Positions 57,586 through 64,000 of a DNA stretch of 64,000 nt are shown here, piece by piece; within the stretch, counting starts at the first letter, position 1, and each line of letters opens with the position of its first letter. The translations under genes were made by a program, and so were the position numbers. Below the pieces are notes generated by a model. The model searched no databases. It worked only from the letters and a program-made list of their open reading frames with translations, and was not told where the DNA came from. Location: assembly GCA_965219875.1 (NCBI GenBank), contig CBDCOW010000003.1:310001-374000 (forward strand). The letters are read 5' to 3'. The stretch is from DAOUKH01 sp965219875 (GTDB lineage: Bacteria; Chloroflexota; Dehalococcoidia; SHYB01).

Positions 57586-58674
57586 CTATGCAGCGGTGGC
57601 GTCCATCTTCGGGGCCGTGGTCAGATCGCGCGCCTTGCCGTTCTCCAGCACCACGATGTCCTCGATGCGGACGCCGCCCCACTCGGGGAGGTAGACGCCC
57701 GGCTCGATGGTGAACACCATCCCGTCCTGTAGCTCGTCCTTCATGTTGCGCGAGACGCGCGGGTTCTCATGAATGTTGAGGCCGACGCCGTGCCCCGTGC
57801 CGTGGCCGAACTTATCGCCGTAGCCCGCCTTCTCGATCACGTCCCGCGCCAGCTTGTCCGCGTCATGGCCCGACATCCCGGCCTCCACCGCGTTGATCGC
57901 CGTCTCCTGCGCCACCAGCACCGTGTCGTAGACGCGCTTGTAGGTGTCGTCGGGCGCGCCGATGTAGTGGGTGCGCGTGATGTCGGAGCAGTAGCCCTGG
58001 AGCTTGGCCCCCATGTCGATCACGATGGGTTCGTTCGCCTTGATCCTGGTATCGCTGGGCCGGTGGTGGGGCCGCGCCGCGTTCGGCCCCGCGCCGACAA
58101 TGATGTCAAACGACGTGCTCTCCGCGCCCTGCTCCCGCATCGACCGCTCCAGCCGCCACGCGATCTCCCGCTCCGTCATCCCCGGCTCCAGCCGCTCCGA
58201 CACCTCCACCATCGCCCGGTCGGCGATCTCCACGGACCGGGTCAGGAGCGCGAGCTCCTCTGCGTCCTTGTAGATGCGCAGCGATTCGGCGAGGTCCGCC
58301 GTCGGGACCAGCTTGGGACGCAGGGCCGGCTTCAGCTTACGCAGCGTCGACTTCAGCATCTCGTGGAAGGCGTAGGTCGCGTCATGGGCCTCGAAACCCA
58401 GCTTGCCCGGCCCGCCGTCCTCGATGAGCGGGTGCAGCCAGGTCTTCATCTCGCCGGTCATCTTCACCAGCTCGAAATCCGGCGCCTGGATCTTCGACTG
58501 CTCCCAGTAGCGGAAGTCGGTGGCGATGTACGCCCGTTCCGGCGAGATGAACAGGTGCCCCGCCGAGCCGGTGAACCCCGAGAGGTAGCGCCGGTTCTGG
58601 GGATTCGAGATCAGGACCGCATCGACGCCCTCGTCCGCGAGACGGTCGCGGAGGCGCTGTACGCGTTGGTTCAT
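57586..58674 (-). CDS. Xaa-Pro aminopeptidase/M24 metallopeptidase
   Basis: About 362 residues from ATG 58674, with a GGAGGG stretch upstream; the longer frame is an artefact. An N-terminal creatinase-like domain (about 1-130, starting RVQRLRDRLADEGVDAVLISNPQNRRYLSGF) precedes the M24 catalytic domain. Metal ligands are visible in VIDMGAKLQGYCSDITRT (two Asp), GTGHGVGLNIHE (His), FTIEPGVYLPEWGGVRIED (two Glu). It removes N-terminal residues before proline. Confidence 0.92.
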   Translation of the reverse strand: MNQRVQRLRDRLADEGVDAVLISNPQNRRYLSGFTGSAGHLFISPERAYIATDFRYWEQSKIQAPDFELVKMTGEMKTWLHPLIEDGGPGKLGFEAHDATYAFHEMLKSTLRKLKPALRPKLVPTADLAESLRIYKDAEELALLTRSVEIADRAMVEVSERLEPGMTEREIAWRLERSMREQGAESTSFDIIVGAGPNAARPHHRPSDTRIKANEPIVIDMGAKLQGYCSDITRTHYIGAPDDTYKRVYDTVLVAQETAINAVEAGMSGHDADKLARDVIEKAGYGDKFGHGTGHGVGLNIHENPRVSRNMKDELQDGMVFTIEPGVYLPEWGGVRIEDIVVLENGKARDLTTAPKMDATAA

Positions 58675-58763
58675 GCGGGGCTCCTCGGAGGGATCTGGCC
58701 GCGCCGGCGAGGCACGGCGGCCCGCCCATTCTAGCCCCAGCGCCCTTCCCGCTCTACCCCGCG

Positions 58764-59201
58764 CTACTCGTTCGCCAGGGCCGCCAGCATTTCGAGGGCC
58801 GCTACGTAGCCCCGCCAGCCGAAGCCGCTGACCACGCCCCGCGCGATGGGCGAGATCACCGACGTGCGACGCCACTCATCGCGGGCGAAGACGTTGGACA
58901 GGTGGACCTCCGCGATCGGCTTCCCCGTGTCGACCAGCGCGTCGTGAATGGCGTAGCTGTAGTGACCGAACGCCCCGGGGTTGATGACGATGCCGTCGGC
59001 CCCACCCGCCTCGGCCTGAAGATGGTCGATGATGGCCCCCTCCGCGTTGCCCTGGAAGAACGAGACCTCGACGCCCAGCGCCGCGGCACGCTCCGAGATC
59101 AAGCCATTCACCTCGTCCAGCGTTTGGCTGCCGTAGAGGGCCGGGTCGCGCCGGCCGAGCCGGTTCAAGTTGGGACCGTGAATCACGAGGTAGCGGGCCA
59201 T
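58764..59201 (-). CDS. aroQ: 3-dehydroquinate dehydratase, type II
   Basis: About 145 residues from ATG 59201; the longer frame upstream is a shadow of xerC. Active-site features are GPNLNRLGRRDPALYGSQTL (Arg and the catalytic Tyr), INPGAFGHYSYAIHDAL (Asn, His) and EVHLSNVFARDEWRRTSV (His, Arg). It makes 3-dehydroshikimate in aromatic amino-acid synthesis. It starts 1 bp after the xerC stop. Confidence 0.95.
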   Translation of the reverse strand: MARYLVIHGPNLNRLGRRDPALYGSQTLDEVNGLISERAAALGVEVSFFQGNAEGAIIDHLQAEAGGADGIVINPGAFGHYSYAIHDALVDTGKPIAEVHLSNVFARDEWRRTSVISPIARGVVSGFGWRGYVAALEMLAALANE

Positions 59202-59202
59202 C

Positions 59203-60198
59203 CTAGCCCTCCTTCGGGCCATCATCGTCGCGCCCGCCCCGCGCCAGCGGGTGGGCCGATTCGTACATCTTGCGGGCCTGCACCTGGGTGATGTGCGTGT
59301 AGATCTGCGTCGTCGCGGGGCTGCTGTGACCCAAAAGCTCCTGGACCACGCGGAGGTCGGCGCCGCCGTCGAGCATGTGCGTCGCGAAGCTGTGGCGCAG
59401 CGTATGGGTATGGATGCGCTCGGCGTCGAGTCCGGCGCGCCGCGCCGTCTCCTTGACGATGCGCTGGATCGAGCGCGGCGTGAGCCGCCGCCCGTAGCGG
59501 TTGAGGAAGACCGCGTCGCTGCGCCGGCCGCGATGCCCGTTCGATCCGTTCTCCCGCGCCGCCTTCTCTCCGGTGAACACATGGCGCTCGCGGAGGTACC
59601 GCCGTAGCGCGGCTGCGGCGGGCTCGCCGATGTAGGCCATCCGCTCCTTCGACCCCTTGCCTCGGACGCGAAGCTCGCGCTCGGTCAGGTCCATGTCGGC
59701 GACATCGAGGCCCGCCGCCTCACTGACGCGCAGGCCGGCGGCGTACACCAGCTCGAGGATCGCCTGGTCCCGCAGCCCCTGCACCGTGCTCGTGTCGACG
59801 GCGGCCAGCATACGCACCGCCTCCGTTTGCGTGAGGAAGCTCGGCAGCCTTTTCTCCTGCTTGGGCGCGAGGGCCCGCCCCTCCCGCGACCGCTTGCTCC
59901 ACAGCGGGCGCGCCGGGACGACGCCCCGCATCGAGAGGAAGCGGAAGAAGGCGCGGACCGCACTCAGACGCAGCGCGATGCCGCTCTTGGCTAGGCCCGA
60001 ATTGCCCAGCGACGCCATATACCGCCGTATGATCGGGCGTTCGACAGACGCTAGGTCGTCGACGCCCTCGACCTCCAGGAAGGCGAGGAACCGGCGCGTA
60101 TGCGTCGCATAGGCCTCTTCAGTGCGCGGCGAGAGACCCCGCTCCGCGTCCAAGTGGCGGATAAATTCATGCACGCGCGCTTCGAAGTCGGCATTCAT
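59203..60198 (-). CDS. xerC: Tyrosine recombinase XerC/XerD-type
   Basis: This 331-residue recombinase has a SAM-like N-terminal core-binding domain (FIRHLDAERGLSPRTEEAYATH) and a catalytic domain with Arg in YAAGLRVSEA, the box II HTLRHSFATHML, LGHSSPATTQIYTHI with the nucleophilic Tyr. The topA-xerC order and lack of phage genes around argue for chromosome-dimer resolution, not a mobile-element integrase. About 30 residues of insert lie before box II (KAARENGSNGHRGRR). Confidence 0.9.
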   Translation of the reverse strand: MNADFEARVHEFIRHLDAERGLSPRTEEAYATHTRRFLAFLEVEGVDDLASVERPIIRRYMASLGNSGLAKSGIALRLSAVRAFFRFLSMRGVVPARPLWSKRSREGRALAPKQEKRLPSFLTQTEAVRMLAAVDTSTVQGLRDQAILELVYAAGLRVSEAAGLDVADMDLTERELRVRGKGSKERMAYIGEPAAAALRRYLRERHVFTGEKAARENGSNGHRGRRSDAVFLNRYGRRLTPRSIQRIVKETARRAGLDAERIHTHTLRHSFATHMLDGGADLRVVQELLGHSSPATTQIYTHITQVQARKMYESAHPLARGGRDDDGPKEG

Positions 60199-60644
60199 GG
60201 CGGAAAGAGCTTCTGAAATGGTTCCGAACCTCTTTCATGCTAACCAGTGACGTCCCCCTATGTCAAAGGGCGCCCTCCCCGCTGGTCAGGCCTCTCCTCC
60301 TCTGGGGACCCTTGCGTAACCTTGGTCCGCAGGCTCCGGCAAGGTCGCGCAGCCCCCGCCTCCCCCCGCCCTCACCCCAACCCTCTCCCAGCGGGAGAGG
60401 GGGCAAGACCCCTCTCCGTCTCCCTCTCCCAAGCCGGCGGACGGCGCGCGCTCTCTCGCCGCTGGTTATGCAAAGGTCTCCTGTGGGGGAGACTGTAGAG
60501 AGGGCGCGCGCCGCCAGGCGCACGGGCACCCTCAGGGCGCCCCTCCCACGAGAGAGTCACGCAAAGGTCTGAGCGGTGGAGAGGGCCGAAGGAAAGGACG
60601 AGTCGCGACTCGCCCCTACGGAAAGGAGGCGGCGATACCCCGTC
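60199..60644. other. Non-coding repeat island between topA and xerC
   Basis: No gene is visible in 446 bp. It contains Pur/Pyr-rich hairpins such as 60369-60403 (CCCTCTCCC/GGGAGAGGG) and a family 1 hairpin at 60597-60627. The xerC promoter must lie near 60200-60260. Confidence 0.7.
60597..60627 (+). repeat. Hairpin repeat, family 1, distant copy
   Basis: Stem CGAGTCG/CGACTCG as at 56123, followed by CCCCTACGG and a slightly altered tail (GAAAGG). It is 4.4 kb from the main cluster. Confidence 0.75.
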
Positions 60645-62942
60645 CTATCCCGCCGCGACGGGCTCGCGCTCCGGCGCGGGCGCTTCCTCAGGCTCGGGGC
60701 GCGCGCCCTTGTAGTCGCACTTGACGCAGCGGGCGCCGTTGCGCGCCGCCTCCGTCAGGAGACCCCCGCACTCGGGGCACGGCTCGGCGAGGGGCTTCCG
60801 GCCGGTGAGGAACTTGCACTTCGGATAGTTCGCGCAGCCGTAGAACGTCCTGCCCTTGCGGTTGCGCCGCTCGACGAGGTCCCCGCCGTCCTCCGGGCAT
60901 GGCGCATCGGCCTTCTTCTCGATCCGCTTCATCCCCTTGCACTCTGGGTAGCCGGTGCAGGAGAGGAACGGCCCATACCGGCCGTGCTTCACGATCATCG
61001 GCTTGCCATCGAGCTCGCAGACCTCGTTGGCGTACGCCTCTTCTAGGGCCTTGTCCACCTTCACCTCGACCTTGTTGAGCGGCTTCGTTCCCTTGCACTC
61101 GGGGTAGCCGGTGCACGAGAGGAAGAGACCGAAGCGCCCCTTCTTGATCACCATCGGCTTGCCGTCGAGGTCGCACACCTCGTCGGAGACCTCCGGCTTG
61201 CGCTCCAGGGTGTCGTTCGCCGTCGCCACCGCCGCCTCGAATGGACCGTAGAAGTCGCTCAGGTAGGGCGTCCACCCCTTCTCACCGCGGGCGATCTCGT
61301 CGAGGCCCTCCTCCATGACGGCGGTGAAACTGGGGTTGATGTAGTTGGAGAACGCCTCGACCAGCAGGTCGTTAACGATGACGCCCAGATTCTCGGGCTG
61401 CAGCAGCCCGTTGTCCTTCTTCACGTAGCCCCGGTTCTGGATCGTGGAGACGATGGCGGCGTAGGTCGAGGGACGGCCGATTCCCGCCTCCTCCAACGCC
61501 TTCACCAGTGACGCCTCCGAGTAGCGCGGCGGCGGCTGGGTGAACTTCTGCTGCGGGTCGAGCTTCTTGAGGTCCAGCCGCTCGCCCTTCTCCAGCGGAG
61601 GCAGCGCGCGCTCCTCTTTTTCGTCCTCGTCGTTGCTGTCCGAGCCTTCGACGTAGAGCGTGAGGAAGCCGGCGAACTTCTGCACCGACCCGGTCACGGT
61701 GAGCACGTACGTCCGCGGCGTGCCCGCGGCCTCGACCTGCACCGACGTAGCGTCGAAGACGGCGTTCGCCATTTGGCTCGCGACCATGCGTTTCCAGACA
61801 AGGTCGTAGAGCCTGAACTGATCGTTGGAGAGCGCCGACCGGACGCTCGCCGGATCGCGCATGATCGAAGTGGGACGAATCGCCTCGTGGGCTTCCTGCG
61901 CTCCCTTCGACTTCGCGGCGTAGGCCCGCGCCCGCGGCGGCAGGTACTCCTTGCCGTACTTGCGCGCGACGTATTCTCGCGCTTCCGCGACCGCGCTCGC
62001 GCTGACCACCGGCGAGTCGGTCCGCATGTAGGTGATGAGACCCATCGTCTCCGCGCCGAGCGACAGCCCCTCGTAGAGCTGCTGCGCCACGGTCATCGTC
62101 TTGCGGGCGGAGAACCGCAGCTTGCGCCAGGCCTCCTGTTGCAGCGTACTCGTGATGAACGGTGCTGTCGGCCTGCGCTGCGTCTCGCGCTTCTTCACCG
62201 AGCCGACGGTGTAGATTGCGCCCCGCAGGTCTTCGACCAGCGCCGTCGCCGTCTGCTCATCGTGGACTTCCAGCTTGCCCTTTTCGCCCTTCACCGAGGC
62301 CAACGCCGCATCGAAGCTCTTCACCTTGCCGCCGTTGGCCGACTGCTTGGCGAGGTTCGCCAGAATGCGCCAATACTCGACGGGCACGAAGTTCTCGATC
62401 TCACGCTCGCGTTCAACGATGATGCGGAGCGCGACGGACTGTACCCTCCCCGCCGAGAGGCCGCGGCGCACCTTCTTGCCCAACAGCGGGCTGAGACGGT
62501 AGCCGACGAGCCGGTCGAGGATGCGCCGCGTCTGCTGGGCGTTCACCAGATCGATGTTGATCTCGCGGGGATGCTCGAAAGCCGCGCCGATGGCCGGTTT
62601 GGTAATCTCATGGAACACAACGCGGCGGACGGGCTTCTTGCCCGTCTTGATCGCCTCGCTCAAGTGCCACGCGATGGCCTCGCCCTCACGGTCGGGGTCG
62701 GTCGCCAGATACAGTGCGTCGGCTTTCTTCACCGCTTGGTCGAGCTCTTTGACCAAGGCCTTCTTATCCTCGGGCACAACGTACTTCGGCTCGAAGTCGT
62801 TCTTGACGTCGACGCCGAGCGTGCGCTCGGGAAGGTCGCGGATGTGACCGATGGATGCTTTCACGTCGTAGTCGCGGCCAAGAAAGCGCCCGATAGTCCG
62901 GGCCTTGGCCGGCGACTCGACGATCACAAGGTTCTTTGTCAT
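60645..62942 (-). CDS. topA: DNA topoisomerase I
   Basis: This 765-residue type IA topoisomerase begins with the TOPRIM domain (NLVIVESPAKARTIGRFLG; the acidic triad in LATDPDREGEA), has the catalytic Tyr in GLITYMRTDSP, and ends with four zinc-ribbon-like modules (SCTGYPECKG twice, GCANYPKCKF, CPECGG...CVKCDYKG). The first two modules have three Cys each plus an Asp where a fourth Cys is usual. It relaxes negative supercoils. It lies 34 bp after dprA. Confidence 0.96.
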   Translation of the reverse strand: MTKNLVIVESPAKARTIGRFLGRDYDVKASIGHIRDLPERTLGVDVKNDFEPKYVVPEDKKALVKELDQAVKKADALYLATDPDREGEAIAWHLSEAIKTGKKPVRRVVFHEITKPAIGAAFEHPREINIDLVNAQQTRRILDRLVGYRLSPLLGKKVRRGLSAGRVQSVALRIIVEREREIENFVPVEYWRILANLAKQSANGGKVKSFDAALASVKGEKGKLEVHDEQTATALVEDLRGAIYTVGSVKKRETQRRPTAPFITSTLQQEAWRKLRFSARKTMTVAQQLYEGLSLGAETMGLITYMRTDSPVVSASAVAEAREYVARKYGKEYLPPRARAYAAKSKGAQEAHEAIRPTSIMRDPASVRSALSNDQFRLYDLVWKRMVASQMANAVFDATSVQVEAAGTPRTYVLTVTGSVQKFAGFLTLYVEGSDSNDEDEKEERALPPLEKGERLDLKKLDPQQKFTQPPPRYSEASLVKALEEAGIGRPSTYAAIVSTIQNRGYVKKDNGLLQPENLGVIVNDLLVEAFSNYINPSFTAVMEEGLDEIARGEKGWTPYLSDFYGPFEAAVATANDTLERKPEVSDEVCDLDGKPMVIKKGRFGLFLSCTGYPECKGTKPLNKVEVKVDKALEEAYANEVCELDGKPMIVKHGRYGPFLSCTGYPECKGMKRIEKKADAPCPEDGGDLVERRNRKGRTFYGCANYPKCKFLTGRKPLAEPCPECGGLLTEAARNGARCVKCDYKGARPEPEEAPAPEREPVAAG

Positions 62943-62976
62943 AGCGTCACCACGTTAGTGCACCGCTTCACAAGCG

Positions 62977-64000
62977 TCAACCGGGACGCGGCGCGGCGGG
63001 CCTTCCGGTTTGGGTCGGCCCGTCGATTTGGGAAATATAACTCATCTGTCCAATTTCTTTCACCAAACCCTTGATCTCCATGAGCGCCAGCGCGCTGCTC
63101 ACCACCGGCATCGGCAGCCCCGACTCCTCGTGGATCGCGTCGATGTGCATCGGTTCGCGGGACACCAGCGCGAGCAGCGCCGCCTCGGTCTCGTCCGCCG
63201 GCTCCACGCTCGGCAGGGGAAGCTGGCGGGCCGGGACGGTCAGATTGAGCTCTTCGAGCACGTCCGACGCGTTGCGCACCAGCTTCGCGCCGCCCTCCTG
63301 GACCAAGTGGTTCGTCCCCGCACTGGCCGGCGACAGCACACTCCCCGGGACCGCGAACACCTCGCGGTTCTCGTTCAATGCGTAGGTCGTGGTGATCAAG
63401 GCGCCGCTTCGCTCCGGCGCCTCCGTCACGATCGTCCCCAGCGTGAGGCCGGCCAGTATCCGGTTGCGCCGGGGGAAGTACTCCGGCTTGGGTTTCGTCC
63501 CTAGGGGGTAGTCGCTGAGAAGCGCGCCGTTCTCTGTGATGCGCTCCGCCAGCGCCCGGTGGCTGGTGGGATAGACCATGTCGAGCCCGCACGCCAGCAC
63601 CGCGAGGGTCCGGCCCTGCGCGTCCAGCGCCGCCTTGTGGGCCACGGCGTCGATGCCGAGGGCCAGGCCGCTGACAATCGTCATGCCGTTGCGGGCGAGC
63701 TCTTCAGTCAACATGCGGGTGACCTCGCGGCCGTAGCTCGTCATGTGGCGCGTGCCAACAACCGTGATCGAACGCTCGTCCGTCTTGGTCAGCGTCCCCC
63801 GGACGTAGAGCACCGGCGGCGGATCGTAGGTCTCGCGCAGGCGCGCGGGATAGGCCTCGTCGCGGAGCGTGAGGGCCCGGACTCCGACCCGCTCAAGGCG
63901 GTCGGCTTCCGCCCGCGGGTCCATGGACGGCCGCGCCTCGACGACGGCGCTGACGACCTTGGAGTCGAGGCCGGCGCGCCGCAGCGCCGAGGCTGGGGCG
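62977..64000 (-). CDS. dprA: DNA-processing protein DprA, 5' end beyond window
   Basis: An internal ATG at 63924 would give 315 residues, but the frame stays open to the window end with plausible sequence (SALRRAGLDSKVVSAVVEARPS), so the true start is outside. The Rossmann-like core has VVGTRHMTSYGREVTRMLTEELARNGMTIVSGLALGIDAVAHKAAL (read in pieces), GLDMVYPTSHRAL, FPRRNRILAGL and GTNHLVQEGGAKLV, then a C-terminal winged-helix domain (EALLALV-like, residues 240-300). It loads RecA on incoming single-stranded DNA in transformation and has other repair roles. dprA-topA order is common. Confidence 0.93.
   Translation of the reverse strand, partial: APASALRRAGLDSKVVSAVVEARPSMDPRAEADRLERVGVRALTLRDEAYPARLRETYDPPPVLYVRGTLTKTDERSITVVGTRHMTSYGREVTRMLTEELARNGMTIVSGLALGIDAVAHKAALDAQGRTLAVLACGLDMVYPTSHRALAERITENGALLSDYPLGTKPKPEYFPRRNRILAGLTLGTIVTEAPERSGALITTTYALNENREVFAVPGSVLSPASAGTNHLVQEGGAKLVRNASDVLEELNLTVPARQLPLPSVEPADETEAALLALVSREPMHIDAIHEESGLPMPVVSSALALMEIKGLVKEIGQMSYISQIDGPTQTGRPAAPRPG

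Noticed and set aside
59203..60198. Phage or island integrase
   Set aside because: Tyrosine recombinase motifs are present, but the dprA-topA-xerC context and absence of tRNA attachment site or phage genes favour a housekeeping XerC.

Overview
The window is GC-rich, gene-dense bacterial chromosome. It carries paralogue-rich catabolic clusters (short-chain dehydrogenases, CaiB/BaiF CoA-transferases, amidohydrolases, hydantoinases), uses many TTG and GTG starts, has a tig-clpP-clpX block and dprA-topA-xerC order, and holds families of small hairpin repeats. Together these fit a Chloroflexota genome, possibly a Dehalococcoidia/SAR202-like lineage. This placement is inference from content; there is no rRNA in the window to confirm it.

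Bases 1-24,430 are an accessory catabolic region. It holds four SDRs, two amidohydrolases, an HyuA/HyuB pair with a quinone-oxidoreductase-like protein, a dihydropyrimidinase-like hydantoinase, an asparaginase-like protein and a cupin. Its centre is one tight + strand operon (8,444-17,046): two two-gene CoA-transferase modules flank a pair of double-hotdog dehydratase-like genes, followed by two isochorismatase-fold proteins. It ends with two oligopeptide-type ABC ATPases that have no permease beside them. The theme is opening of amides or cyclic imides, CoA activation and hydration/oxidation of acids. No substrate can be read from sequence.

Bases 24,617-31,692 are an eight-gene minus-strand vitamin B12 operon (btuC-btuF-btuD-cobA-cobT-cobS-cobC-cobU). 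It has a clear promoter, a cobalamin riboswitch and an intrinsic terminator whose stem also contains the Shine-Dalgarno of btuC. It would import corrinoids, adenosylate them and rebuild the nucleotide loop. A PAS-LuxR regulator lies just upstream.

Bases 32,704-38,176 encode a MacAB-like exporter: an adaptor with a greatly enlarged coiled coil built from 35-residue repeats, an ATPase, a permease and an exported low-complexity protein. Then come a two-domain VOC protein, tRNA-Met, nicotinate phosphoribosyltransferase, two SnoaL-like proteins and two CitE-like lyases.

Bases 44,048-53,000 hold an intergenic unit that looks like an SOS-type promoter driving a short RNA, a MidA-like methyltransferase, SRP RNA, and the housekeeping series ksgA-ispE-aspS-tig-clpP-clpX.

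Bases 52,997-64,000 are minus-strand housekeeping genes (dprA, topA, xerC, aroQ, pepP-like, xseA, xseB, a PHP protein and a PurN-like formyltransferase). They are interrupted by two non-coding islands (54,796-56,267 and 60,199-60,644) full of hairpin repeats; the larger one separates xseA from xseB and carries a second SOS-like promoter.
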